This document shows positions 23,142 to 31,434 of a DNA stretch of 64,000 nt, in pieces. Both the position numbers and the translations under genes were made by a program. The stretch spans positions 1 through 64,000 of the forward strand of contig JAEETH010000002.1 in NCBI GenBank assembly GCA_016290215.1, in the 5' to 3' direction. Source of the DNA: Bacteroidales bacterium (lineage in GTDB: Bacteria; Bacteroidota; Bacteroidia; Bacteroidales; F082). The notes below the pieces were generated by a model. The model worked only from the letters and a program-made list of their open reading frames with translations, ran no database searches and was not told where the DNA came from. Within the stretch, counting starts at the first letter, position 1. Each line of letters opens with the position of its first letter.

Positions 23142-24206
23142 ATGAAAACCAACTTTAACCTCCAGCAGTATAACAGCTTCGGCTTCGATACAGTAGCAAA
23201 GTATTTCGTGGAAATCAATGACTTTTGCGAGCTTCAAACGCTCATAAAATCAGGAGAATTGCAAAAGTATAAGACTCTGATTCTCAGCGGAGGAAACAAC
23301 ATCCTTTTCCAAAACGAGGCGTTTGATGGTCTCGTGGTCTTCATCAATACAAAAGGCATAGAAACCCTTCATGAAGACGAAAACGACGTTGTGGTTCGTG
23401 CGCAAGCCGGCGAAGACTGGCCTGAGTTTGTACGATTCTGCGTCGGCAAAGGTTGGCATGGTGTGGAAAACTTGGCCCATATTCCAGGCAAGGTTGGGGC
23501 GGCACCCGTTCAGAACATTGGTGCCTACGGCATGGAACTGAAAGACAGTTTTTTGCAATGCATGGCTATGGATTTGACCTCAGGCGCGACCAAAGTATTT
23601 TCCAAAGAAGAATGTCGTTTTGGCTACCGCGAGAGTGTCTTCAAAAGTAAGTTGAAAGGCATATTTGTCATCACCTCGGTGGATTTCCAGTTAAAGAAAA
23701 ATGCGCCGCTCCACCTTGAGTACGGCAACATCAAAACTTATTTGGAGCAAAACGGCATAGATAATCCCACATTACAGCAACTTCACGACGCCATCTGCGC
23801 CATCCGCAATGCCAAACTGCCTGATGTGAAGCAAATTGGCAGTGCTGGAAGTTTCTTCAAGAACCCCGTCATTGAAAGGACACAATTTGAGGCTTTGCAA
23901 AAGGATTACCCTGACATTCCTCATTATGACGAGCCTAATGGCATGGTGAAAGTGCCGGCGGGGTGGCTGATTGAGCATTGCGGTCCTTCAATTCTACGAC
24001 CTTTCGGCCCTTCGACAAGTTCAGGGACCGATAGTTGGAAAGGCTGGCGCAACGAGCATGTAGGCGTGTATGAAAAGCAGGCTCTCGTACTCGTGCATTA
24101 CGGCGGAGGGAAAGGCCAAGACATTGTGGAACTTGCCCACAAAATCCAAGATTCCGTGGAAGCCAAATTCGGCATAAGAATCAACCCAGAGGTGAATTTT
24201 GTTTGA
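23142..24206 (+). CDS. murB: UDP-N-acetylenolpyruvoylglucosamine reductase with in-frame insert
   Basis: Cytosolic FAD enzyme that reduces UDP-GlcNAc-enolpyruvate to UDP-MurNAc in peptidoglycan synthesis. The 354-residue protein has the FAD-binding part (LSGGNNILF, VGKGWHGVENLAHIPGKVGAAPVQNIGAYG), the FGYRESVFK motif and GSAGSFFKNPVI, whose Ser is the catalytic proton donor in the family. It is the type I form, close to the E. coli length. Residues about 281-297 (PSILRPFGPSTSSGTDS) break the usual LIEHCG-WKG motif and are encoded by a repeat element (23981-24030); relatives have this motif unbroken. The frame is kept and the gene looks intact, so the enzyme probably tolerates the insert. Confidence 0.95.
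   Translation: MKTNFNLQQYNSFGFDTVAKYFVEINDFCELQTLIKSGELQKYKTLILSGGNNILFQNEAFDGLVVFINTKGIETLHEDENDVVVRAQAGEDWPEFVRFCVGKGWHGVENLAHIPGKVGAAPVQNIGAYGMELKDSFLQCMAMDLTSGATKVFSKEECRFGYRESVFKSKLKGIFVITSVDFQLKKNAPLHLEYGNIKTYLEQNGIDNPTLQQLHDAICAIRNAKLPDVKQIGSAGSFFKNPVIERTQFEALQKDYPDIPHYDEPNGMVKVPAGWLIEHCGPSILRPFGPSTSSGTDSWKGWRNEHVGVYEKQALVLVHYGGGKGQDIVELAHKIQDSVEAKFGIRINPEVNFV
23981..24030. repeat. Repeat element inside murB, in frame
   Basis: CGGTCC at the left and GGACCG at the right bound 50 bp containing CCCTTCGACAAGTTCAGGG. The same core occurs in yfhO at 35474-35502 and, degenerate, at 37693-37719. The core is a word I know from dispersed repeats of many bacterial genomes. Confidence 0.75.
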
Positions 24207-24217
24207 TAAAGGTTGAT

Positions 24218-24475
24218 TTAGTAATTCAACACCTCAATGTCTTCACCATTGCTGAAGATGATGTATTTGCGTCCGTAGATGGTGACGATTTCGTAGTCTG
24301 CACTTCGGCTTGTACCTGTTGCCGTAACCTCAAAAGCGTTTTCGCTGGGAAGAAGGGCTTCCGCCTTACGTTCATCGGCGTATGATTTGGTGAAAAGGTT
24401 GTCGAAGGTCAATCCAAGCGCAAAGCCGATGACAGTAAAGACTGCCAAAAGAAAGTAAATACGTGTTTTTTTCAT
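24218..24475 (-). CDS. Small membrane-anchored protein of unknown function
   Basis: An 85-residue protein with an N-terminal membrane helix or signal anchor (TRIYFLLAVFTVIGFALGLTF) and a short soluble part with an anti-parallel beta pattern (YEIVTIYGRKYIIFSNGEDI). No family recognised. It converges with murB, 11 bp apart, and stands alone. Confidence 0.6.
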   Translation of the reverse strand: MKKTRIYFLLAVFTVIGFALGLTFDNLFTKSYADERKAEALLPSENAFEVTATGTSRSADYEIVTIYGRKYIIFSNGEDIEVLNY

Positions 24476-24566
24476 GATTAGAGGGTTTTAGACAGGGATT
24501 ACCCCATCAAAAACCGTTCCTAAAGGTCTCACTTACAACCTATTTCATAAAAAAAGACCAATGGCA

Positions 24567-25481
24567 TTAGCATTCCAAAGCACCAATCAGGTCTGTAACC
24601 TCTTGGAAACCGTGCCGTTCGCAATATTCGTTAATACCCCAAGCGACCTTCGCCGAAACAGCTGGATCAATGAAATTGGCCGTCCCGATTTCGACGGCTG
24701 AGGCACCGGCGAGCATGAACTCCACGGCATCAGTGGCGTTGCTAATGCCGCCTAAACCTACTACGGGAATCTTTACTGCCTTAGCCACTTGCCACACCAT
24801 GCGCAAGGCCACAGGTTTCACGCAGGCACCCGACAAGCCGCCAGTAATCACAGACAGCTTCGGCTTGCGCCTTTCCGCATCGATGGCCATGCCCATCAAG
24901 GTATTGATTAACGAAACGGAATCGGCACCAGCGGCTTCTGCTGCCAAAGCGATTTCGGCAATGTTGGTCACATTCGGCGAGAGCTTGACCATCAAGTGTT
25001 TATGATAGACCTTGCGCACCTCGGCAACCACCTGTGAGATGCCTGCACAAGTCACGCCGAAGGCCATGCCACCTTGCTTCACGTTGGGGCAAGAGACATT
25101 CAGCTCGATGGCGGGAATCTTATCCAAAGCATCCACCATCTCGGCGCCTTTCACGTAATCATCCAGGCAAGAGCCAGAAAGATTGAGCAACACATTGGTA
25201 TCAAAGTCCTTGATGCGCGGGTATATCGTGTCGATAAAATATTGTACACCTTTGTTTTGCAGCCCGACGCAGTTCAGCATTCCAGAGGCAGTCTCCGCCA
25301 TGCGCGGGTAGGGATTGCCCTCGCGCGGATGGAGCGTTGTGCCTTTCACAATGATGCCGCCCAATTGAGCCAAATCCACGAAATCGGTGTACTCCTCGCC
25401 ATAGCCGAAGGTACCCGAAGCCGTCATCACTGGGTTGCGCAGCACGAGGCCGCGCCCCAAGTCTATCGTCATGTTCACCAT
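24567..25481 (-). CDS. pyrD: Dihydroorotate dehydrogenase B, catalytic subunit
   Basis: Class 1B enzyme of pyrimidine synthesis: oxidises dihydroorotate to orotate with FMN, passing electrons to PyrK and on to NAD+. The 304-residue barrel shows [11 protein letters not shown] near residues 19-29, the [11 protein letters not shown] motif whose Cys is the catalytic base in class 1, and the phosphate-binding [23 protein letters not shown] near the end. It overlaps pyrK by 7 bp; the two are translated from one message with pyrK first. Confidence 0.96.
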   Translation of the reverse strand: MVNMTIDLGRGLVLRNPVMTASGTFGYGEEYTDFVDLAQLGGIIVKGTTLHPREGNPYPRMAETASGMLNCVGLQNKGVQYFIDTIYPRIKDFDTNVLLNLSGSCLDDYVKGAEMVDALDKIPAIELNVSCPNVKQGGMAFGVTCAGISQVVAEVRKVYHKHLMVKLSPNVTNIAEIALAAEAAGADSVSLINTLMGMAIDAERRKPKLSVITGGLSGACVKPVALRMVWQVAKAVKIPVVGLGGISNATDAVEFMLAGASAVEIGTANFIDPAVSAKVAWGINEYCERHGFQEVTDLIGALEC

Positions 25482-26239
25482 TTCAACCTCCTTATATTAA
25501 ATACCGGACCTTCTTTGCAGACGCACACATGGCCATCAACCGTGTCTTCCACGCAGCAGAGGCAAGCACCTAAGCCGCAGGCCATCAGATTTTCCAAAGA
25601 GACCTCGCACCAAACACCTTTTTCATCAGCTAATTTCGCCACAGCTTTCATCATAGGTTTCGGGCCACAAACATAGATTTTGTCGAAATCTTGATTTCGC
25701 CAAACCGAGTGCATGGTCACAAAACCTTTTTCGCCCAAGGAGCCATCTTCTGTAGTCACGAAGGTTTCGCCAAATCGTTGGTAATCGGCCAAACGAAGTA
25801 AATCAGATTGCGACTTTCCGCCCAAGAGCAAGGTCGGTCGGATGCCTTTCTCATTCAGCACCTTGGCAAAATAATACAACGGCGCAATGCCGATGCCACC
25901 GCCAACGAGCAAGCACTTTTCCCCTTTTTCAGGAAGGGAAAAACCATTGCCCAACGGCAAAACCATGTTAATCGTGTCGCCCACTTTCAAAGCGGCAAGG
26001 TGTCGTGTCCCCTCACCCACTTGTTGCACCAACAAGGTGATTTCATTCTGCTCGACATCCACATCATGAATGGAGATAGGGCGACGCAAATAGGTGCTTG
26101 GCGAGCCGTCGACGCACACTTGAACGAACTGTCCAGGCACAATCGCGGGCAAGACCTGTTCAGAACGCAGCCTCATTAGTACCGATCGACCGAAGCCTTG
26201 GCTCTCAACCAGTTTGAAGTCTGTAATTTGTTTTGTCAT
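25475..26239 (-). CDS. pyrK: Dihydroorotate dehydrogenase B, electron transfer subunit
   Basis: Ferredoxin-NADP+ reductase-like subunit with FAD and a 2Fe-2S centre. The 254-residue protein has [11 protein letters not shown] (FAD binding), [18 protein letters not shown] (NAD binding) and the C-terminal cysteines of CGLGACLCC ... VCVC that hold the cluster. Start at MTKQITDF; a longer upstream reading adds unrelated residues. First gene of the pyrK-pyrD pair. Confidence 0.95.
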   Translation of the reverse strand: MTKQITDFKLVESQGFGRSVLMRLRSEQVLPAIVPGQFVQVCVDGSPSTYLRRPISIHDVDVEQNEITLLVQQVGEGTRHLAALKVGDTINMVLPLGNGFSLPEKGEKCLLVGGGIGIAPLYYFAKVLNEKGIRPTLLLGGKSQSDLLRLADYQRFGETFVTTEDGSLGEKGFVTMHSVWRNQDFDKIYVCGPKPMMKAVAKLADEKGVWCEVSLENLMACGLGACLCCVEDTVDGHVCVCKEGPVFNIRRLKW

Positions 26240-26314
26240 GTTGCCTACATTTTGATGGCACAAATATACAAAAAAAGCTGCCGTAGCAGCTTCTTTTAAT
26301 TCAGTTTGGGACCA

Positions 26315-26755
26315 TTATTCCGCTTTCTCGGCAGGTTCCTCAGGCGTTTCTTCCTTTGGCTCTTCCTCGGTGAAGTCGAGAAGATTCTTGTCGACCAGCA
26401 TCTGATACCATGCGAAGACCTTCTTCATGTCGGAAGGATAAACGGCTTCCTCGTCATAGTCGGGCATGACCAAGGCAAACTTTTCGCGCAACTGGTCGGG
26501 TGTGGCCTTCTTATAGTCAAAGTCCACCTTATCGCCCATCTTTTCGTGGATCATCTTAAAGACTTCCTTCAGCGGACGGTCCTCATCGGTGGAGAAAATG
26601 GAAATCTCTTCAAGCGAGCTCATGCGGTCGCGAGCAAAGGCAGGCGTGCATTTGCCGTCGATAACCGATTCAACAATAAGCCTTCCAACGGCTTGAGATT
26701 TAATCGCATACAGTCCCGGTTTGCCGGATATTGAAACAATCTTACTTAAATCCAT
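26315..26755 (-). CDS. DUF5606 family protein
   Basis: A 146-residue cytosolic protein found across Bacteroidota. The N-terminal half (MDLSKIVSISGKPGLYAI) is a small barrel-like domain, followed by a helical part (PSDMKKVFAWYQMLVDKNLL) and an acidic tail of Glu, Pro and Lys. Start at ATG 26755; the codon two positions upstream is TTG. Role unknown. Confidence 0.85.
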   Translation of the reverse strand: MDLSKIVSISGKPGLYAIKSQAVGRLIVESVIDGKCTPAFARDRMSSLEEISIFSTDEDRPLKEVFKMIHEKMGDKVDFDYKKATPDQLREKFALVMPDYDEEAVYPSDMKKVFAWYQMLVDKNLLDFTEEEPKEETPEEPAEKAE

Positions 26756-26843
26756 AGTCAATGTTGTGTTTAATAGTTCTCAAAAAACGGGTGCAAAAAT
26801 AGGAAAAAGATTTTGAAATCCCATTCAAATCATGAAAAATCAA

Positions 26844-27791
26844 TCAATACTCCAATCGAATTTCATCTACCCAAAGCACATTACCCAAGGCACCCTTGAA
26901 AGCGCCACAACTTCCTGAAGACAGCCACATGACAGCATGAGTGGCAGGACAATCCGCATCGGCCCAAGCCTCTTCGAGGATGGGCTTTTTCTTGCCTTTG
27001 CTGTTGATGGCATACATCGTTCTATCACCAGAAAGCAGACCCATATAGGGTTGAAAATGTGTTGATTCCCGAGCATCGCCGTAGATGACTGGAATACGAA
27101 AGTCCTTCATCCAACCATTAGAAGACTTGTCGACATGATATATCGCCGTCCCAACTCGCTTGGCGTGGATGTTGCCTTTGCTATCCTCCCAACGGTATTG
27201 CAAGACAAAAAGAATCTCAGCGGGGTCATAGCCGTCAAATTCGGTGGTGCGGGTAGTAGTACCTTTCACCAATTTTCCTGTATTGGGAATATTGGCTTTA
27301 TAATTGAGCACCAAAGCTTTAGGTCGTTTCGTAAAAGGAATGCCCCAATCTATGAAAGCAAAAGGATCGCTGACACCCGTTACGGGCTCCAACATCTTGC
27401 CCCAATAGATGGAGCCTGCCGCCAGCACCTTGATGTTCAACAATCCCGCCACTTTGCAGTAAGCAAACTGTGTAGCAAGTTTGGCACACCTTCCCGTCGG
27501 GCCTTTTTCGGGCGTGACATTGTTGCTGGTTTTTGTCACACCTGCCACCTTTGCATAAGCATTGGAAGTGGACCAAATCGTGTTCGCGTAATCATAGACC
27601 TCGTTACTGCGAATCGTGTCCGTAGGACCTATAACATAGAGGGTTTTCTCTTGTCCTCCAATGATTGGTGACTCCGTGATATAACGCACCGCCCACTGCT
27701 CAAAGTCGCCGAAAGGCACCTTCTCGTAGCGCTGGGCAGCGACCGTCAGGCTCGCCAGCAGACATACTATGGTCACTTGAATTTTTGCCAT
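26844..27791 (-). CDS. PCMD-domain surface protein
   Basis: A 315-residue protein with signal peptide (MAKIQVTIVCLLASLTVAAQ) and a domain of the PCMD type, seen in Bacteroidota surface lipoproteins and glycan-linked proteins: FEQWAVRYI, NTIWSTSNAYAKVAG, AKLATQFAY, then a beta-sandwich with FTKRPKALVLNYKANIP and the closing LGNVLWVDEIRLEY. It starts inside the last codons of the SDR gene (19-bp overlap), so it is translationally coupled to the steroid-reductase-like operon. There is no T9SS tail and no lipobox. It may bind a substrate or glycan at the surface, but this is inference. Confidence 0.78.
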   Translation of the reverse strand: MAKIQVTIVCLLASLTVAAQRYEKVPFGDFEQWAVRYITESPIIGGQEKTLYVIGPTDTIRSNEVYDYANTIWSTSNAYAKVAGVTKTSNNVTPEKGPTGRCAKLATQFAYCKVAGLLNIKVLAAGSIYWGKMLEPVTGVSDPFAFIDWGIPFTKRPKALVLNYKANIPNTGKLVKGTTTRTTEFDGYDPAEILFVLQYRWEDSKGNIHAKRVGTAIYHVDKSSNGWMKDFRIPVIYGDARESTHFQPYMGLLSGDRTMYAINSKGKKKPILEEAWADADCPATHAVMWLSSGSCGAFKGALGNVLWVDEIRLEY

Positions 27792-28585
27792 ATCTTATTG
27801 ACTAATCCGTGAGGTAAAATGGCAATCAAAGGTGGCAGATAGAGGTTCATAAAACCAGGCTTCACCACCCTTTTCTTCCGCATCATGCCTTTTATGGCCT
27901 TCCTAACCAACCATTGCGAGGTGCCAATCAGTCCAACTTTTACACCTAATCTCAACAAATTAGGTTTCAGTCTATAAAGCGGTGTGGCAATGGCTGCTGG
28001 ACAAACGGTGGTCACCCCGACACCGTATGGACGCATCTCGAAATAAAGCGACTTGCCGAAACTCTTCAGATACGCTTTTGTGGCAGAATAAATGGTGATG
28101 CCTGGGCAGGGCAGTTTGGCCGCCATCGACGACATATTAATAATGTAGCCATAGCCACGCTTTTTCATCTCCTCGCCAAACTGGATGCACAACTTAGTAG
28201 GGGTAAATGTATGCAAACGCATCATCGTCAAGGCCTTGGCTTCGTTTTGTCGGGTCAGTTCCTCGAAGAAAAACATGCCTGCATTGTTGATGAGAATGTC
28301 TATTTGCAGGTTTTCAGCTTGGCAAAAAGCAAGCAACTCTTCGGCAGCTGTTTCAGTCGCCAAGTTTTGGTAATGCGGAACAACCTGGATTTCATCCCTG
28401 CCTAATTCCCTTGCTGCTTTCTCCAATTCTTCCTCTTGGTTACTGACCAACAATAAGTTACAACCGATTTCAGCCAATTGACAGGCATACTCCAAGCCCA
28501 TGCCTGAGCTGCCACCGGTAATCAAAGCCCAAGGCCGATGTCCGTGCGACTCCTGAAACCGATTCAACCATTTTGAGGTATTCAT
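27773..28585 (-). CDS. Short-chain dehydrogenase/reductase, hydroxysteroid-dehydrogenase-like
   Basis: A 270-residue classical SDR, NAD(P)-dependent oxidoreductase. It has TGGSSGMG (23-30), NNAG (100-103), Ser152/153 and YSATK (Tyr166, Lys170), and a C-terminal hydrophobic part (FMNLYLPPLIAILPHGLVNK) like that of the 17-beta-HSD3/12 group, which act on steroids or fatty acyl groups. Overlaps the upstream OYE gene by 4 bp. In context, with a 5-alpha-reductase homologue and an OYE, it could oxidise or reduce a 3- or 17-hydroxy group of a steroid or bile acid; the substrate is not proven by sequence. Confidence 0.85.
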   Translation of the reverse strand: MNTSKWLNRFQESHGHRPWALITGGSSGMGLEYACQLAEIGCNLLLVSNQEEELEKAARELGRDEIQVVPHYQNLATETAAEELLAFCQAENLQIDILINNAGMFFFEELTRQNEAKALTMMRLHTFTPTKLCIQFGEEMKKRGYGYIINMSSMAAKLPCPGITIYSATKAYLKSFGKSLYFEMRPYGVGVTTVCPAAIATPLYRLKPNLLRLGVKVGLIGTSQWLVRKAIKGMMRKKRVVKPGFMNLYLPPLIAILPHGLVNKIWQKFK

Positions 28586-29817
28586 CCTTTCTTTTCCGCC
28601 TTTTTGATTTCTTTCCGTAGTTTCCTCGGGAGTTCCTCGTCAACGCAATGGTGGCACTTCATTTCCAAGGAGTACATACGCCCGATGCAATAATTGGAGT
28701 GTTTGCACTCGCTGCGCGTCACCTCGCCACGCTGCAATTTGTTGATGAACTCGGTGTCATTAATCAAAGCGCGTGCCATTTGTAGGGCCACAAAGCCCGA
28801 GTTGAGCACTTCTTCCATTTTTTCCTTGGAGACCATACCGCCAACATAAATCAGCGGCAGTTTCAAGTTGTCACGAAACTCCTTGGCGTCTTCGAGGAAA
28901 TAGCCTTCGCTAAATGGTCTCGTAGGAATCAACGAACGTCCGAACAATGCCAAAGCTGCTTTCAGCCACCAGAATTTTTTCGTGTCCATGTAATAGCGCA
29001 AGGTCTTGAGCGGCATGGCACCGCGCATCACCTCCATGGGAGCCTTACTGACAAAGCCAGCCGAAAGCACAATGGCATGAACGCCAAGTTTTTCCAGTTC
29101 CTTGGCCACGATGATGCAGTCGTCACGATGCATGCCTTTCTTGAAGCCGTCGTGCATGTTCATCTTGACCACCACCGCCATGTCAGTGCTGGCCGCCCGC
29201 AGCACCTCTTCGATGACAAGCTTCATAAAACGCATACGGTTGCTCAACGTCCCGCCAAACTCATCCTTGCGATGGTTAGTATAAGGCGACAAGAACTGAC
29301 TGATGAGATAGCCATGTCCCGCATGGATTTCAACGCAGTCGAAGCCAGCCTTGCGGGCCAAATCCACGGCCTTACCGAAATCAAGGACGATTTCCAAGAT
29401 TTCAGCCTTGCTCAATTTCCTCACGAAAGTGGGAGAATACATATTGAAACCTCGCGAGGGACCCACGGGCATGCAACCACAGGTGGACCGATGCGTCATG
29501 TTGCCGCAATGCCCCAATTGTATGGAGGCCTTTGCCCCATGGGAATGAATGGCATCGGTGAGCTGTTTCAGGTTGGGGACAATCTCTTCACGCATCCAAA
29601 GCTGTCCGTTGAACGACAGTCCCGACTTGCTGACGGCAGCGTATGCCACTGTTGTCATGCCAACGCCACCTTTAGCCACGGCGGTATGATAGTCTAACAA
29701 ATCGTCGGAAGGACGGTTGCCGTAGGCCATATTCTCAAAAGCCGCTGAACGTATCACCCTGTTGCGCAAGGTAATAGGTCCAATCTCACAAGGAGTAAAT
29801 ATGATTGAGTTTTCCAT
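28582..29817 (-). CDS. NADH:flavin oxidoreductase, Old Yellow Enzyme family
   Basis: A 411-residue FMN barrel of the OYE family that reduces C=C bonds next to a carbonyl. It shows HAGHGYLISQFLSP with His165, His168 and Tyr170, then NHRKDEFGG, the substrate/FMN site pattern of 2-enoate and BaiCD-type reductases, and GGMVSKEKMEEVL for phosphate binding. It lacks the second flavin/NADH domain of BaiCD and 2,4-dienoyl-CoA reductase. Four C-terminal cysteines (371, 377, 388, 391) may hold a 4Fe-4S cluster. Middle gene of the operon, 3 bp after the 5-alpha-reductase homologue and overlapping the SDR. Confidence 0.9.
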   Translation of the reverse strand: MENSIIFTPCEIGPITLRNRVIRSAAFENMAYGNRPSDDLLDYHTAVAKGGVGMTTVAYAAVSKSGLSFNGQLWMREEIVPNLKQLTDAIHSHGAKASIQLGHCGNMTHRSTCGCMPVGPSRGFNMYSPTFVRKLSKAEILEIVLDFGKAVDLARKAGFDCVEIHAGHGYLISQFLSPYTNHRKDEFGGTLSNRMRFMKLVIEEVLRAASTDMAVVVKMNMHDGFKKGMHRDDCIIVAKELEKLGVHAIVLSAGFVSKAPMEVMRGAMPLKTLRYYMDTKKFWWLKAALALFGRSLIPTRPFSEGYFLEDAKEFRDNLKLPLIYVGGMVSKEKMEEVLNSGFVALQMARALINDTEFINKLQRGEVTRSECKHSNYCIGRMYSLEMKCHHCVDEELPRKLRKEIKKAEKKG

Positions 29818-29820
29818 GGA

Positions 29821-30588
29821 TTAATATATAAAAGGTATGATTCGTTTTACTTTTTTCGTGTCGAGCTGCTCGCCAAACTCTTCCTGATACTGCTTGTAGA
29901 TGTGGTCGGCACGCGGTCCCAAATTGGCGAAGGTCCACAAGGCGAAAACCGCCCCTGCCCACGACCATGTCAGTATCGCAAAGCCAACCCATTCCACAAA
30001 CTCGCCGAAATAATTGGCTGAGGTCACATAGCGGAACATGCCGCCTTGGGGCAGATAATGCTTGGTGTCACCCTCCTTGCGCAGGTTGCGGATGATGTCG
30101 TCGGATTGGATATTGATATACATGCCGATAATGAACACCAAGAACCCTGCGATAAATCTCGGGTCAGTCAGCCAGTCGGCGGGATAATAGTCATCGGGCG
30201 AGATGTAGAAAACCCAGCCACCTTGCATAAAGGCATTTAACAGGTTGAAAGTCACGCCCATCAAGACGATGGAAAGCGGCATGACATTGTTGCCCCTCAT
30301 TCGGAAAGGAAACACGAAGGAACGCTGGATGTAATGCAGTTCAAACAAAAACAGGAACGCCAAGCGCACCAAATCGTCGCGACGGTCAGAAAAAAACCAC
30401 AGCAACAGCATGGCAAAAAACACAGGCGATTCCATCAGCACCCATCCCAATTTATTGTTGACCGCCGGCCCCCATTTCTTGTTGTAGAACTTGCCATAGC
30501 CGGCATCAACAAAAAAGAGGCTTACGAAGACCACGACAGCCACTATGGACATGATGATCAAGAACAAATTGTAGGATTGTATCGACAT
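29821..30588 (-). CDS. Steroid 5-alpha-reductase homologue
   Basis: A 255-residue membrane protein with six to seven helices, closely like vertebrate SRD5A enzymes. Conserved pieces are ELHYIQRSFVFP (83-94), GMYINIQSDDIIRNLRK (155-171, with the NADPH-binding Asn159 equivalent), LPQGGMFRYVTSANYFGE (179-196), FVEWVGFA and the ending RIIPFIY. In the family this fold uses NADPH to reduce the delta-4 double bond of 3-oxo steroids to 5-alpha products. Start at MSIQSYNLFL is preferred; the longer upstream reading is A/T-rich and unlike the family. First gene of the operon; divergent from the zinc peptidase gene. Confidence 0.88.
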   Translation of the reverse strand: MSIQSYNLFLIIMSIVAVVVFVSLFFVDAGYGKFYNKKWGPAVNNKLGWVLMESPVFFAMLLLWFFSDRRDDLVRLAFLFLFELHYIQRSFVFPFRMRGNNVMPLSIVLMGVTFNLLNAFMQGGWVFYISPDDYYPADWLTDPRFIAGFLVFIIGMYINIQSDDIIRNLRKEGDTKHYLPQGGMFRYVTSANYFGEFVEWVGFAILTWSWAGAVFALWTFANLGPRADHIYKQYQEEFGEQLDTKKVKRIIPFIY

Positions 30589-30670
30589 AAACGTTTTGAA
30601 ATAATTTTCAAAAATAGTGAAAAACACAATTCCATCTTGTTTTTTTCACCAAACAATTGAAAAAATCCAC

Positions 30671-30678
30671 TATCTTTG
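30671..30678 (+). promoter_or_regulatory. Promoter element of the zinc peptidase gene
   Basis: TATCTTTG fits TAnnTTTG and lies 27 bp before the start codon in the 117-bp divergent gap. No good upstream element was seen at the usual distance. Confidence 0.5.
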
Positions 30679-30705
30679 CACCTTGAACTTTAAAAAATCG
30701 AAATC

Positions 30706-31386
30706 ATGTCAACAGAAATGAGTTGGATTCTTATCATCGTCATTAGCATTGTTGGAATGCTGGTGCAATGGAAATTGAAAAGCGTATTCGCCAAATACTC
30801 CAAGGTGTTGTCGCCTGGCGGACTCACCGGAGCACAAATCGCCCAGAAAATGCTCAACGACAACGGCATCTATGATGTCTCGGTCACTTGCATCAAAGGG
30901 CAACTCACCGACCATTACGACCCCACCAAAAAGACAGTTAATCTCAGCGAAGACGTCTATCGCTCGAATAGCGTTTCAGCTGCCGCTGTCGCTGCCCATG
31001 AATGTGGCCATGCCGTGCAGCACAAAGAAGGCTATGCTCCTTTGAAGCTACGTTCCGCCTTGGTGCCTGCGGTCAGCATTTCGTCGAAGCTATCCATGAT
31101 TGTCATTATCATTGGATTACTTATCATCAACACCTTTCCTACCTTGTTTTGGTTGGGCATTGCCATGTTCGCCTTGGTGTTTCTCTTCAGTGTCGTGACC
31201 TTGCCTGTTGAGTTCAACGCCTCGAAACGGGCTTTGGCTTGGTTGGGATCATCCAACTCGCTCAGCCAACAGGAGTTGTCGCAAGCCAAGGAAGCCCTCG
31301 GTTGGGCCGCCAGCACTTACGTGGTGGCAGCACTGTCATCATTGGTCTCACTCCTTTATTACATTGGCTTGGGAAACAGAAAATAA
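30706..31386 (+). CDS. Membrane zinc metallopeptidase, YugP type
   Basis: A 226-residue integral membrane protein of the 'neutral zinc metallopeptidase 2' family. It has an N-terminal helix, the zinc motif HECGH (98-102) after AAAVAA, two central helices (IVIIIGLLIINTFPTLFWLGI ... MFALVFLFSVVTL read across 128-165) and a C-terminal helix. SKRALAWL with the following acidic residue is the usual third part of the site. It is a house-keeping-like gene of unknown substrate in Bacteroidota and Firmicutes. Confidence 0.92.
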   Translation: MSTEMSWILIIVISIVGMLVQWKLKSVFAKYSKVLSPGGLTGAQIAQKMLNDNGIYDVSVTCIKGQLTDHYDPTKKTVNLSEDVYRSNSVSAAAVAAHECGHAVQHKEGYAPLKLRSALVPAVSISSKLSMIVIIIGLLIINTFPTLFWLGIAMFALVFLFSVVTLPVEFNASKRALAWLGSSNSLSQQELSQAKEALGWAASTYVVAALSSLVSLLYYIGLGNRK

Positions 31387-31434
31387 TCAACGATTCAACA
31401 ATTCAACAAATCAACATTTAAACAATAAATATCA
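31387..31434. repeat. Short word-repeat array upstream of pepD
   Basis: The 48-bp gap is made of ATTCAAC, AATTCAAC, AAATCAAC, ATTTAAAC and AATAAAT. It is another 7-8 bp period array ending at a start codon. Confidence 0.6.
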
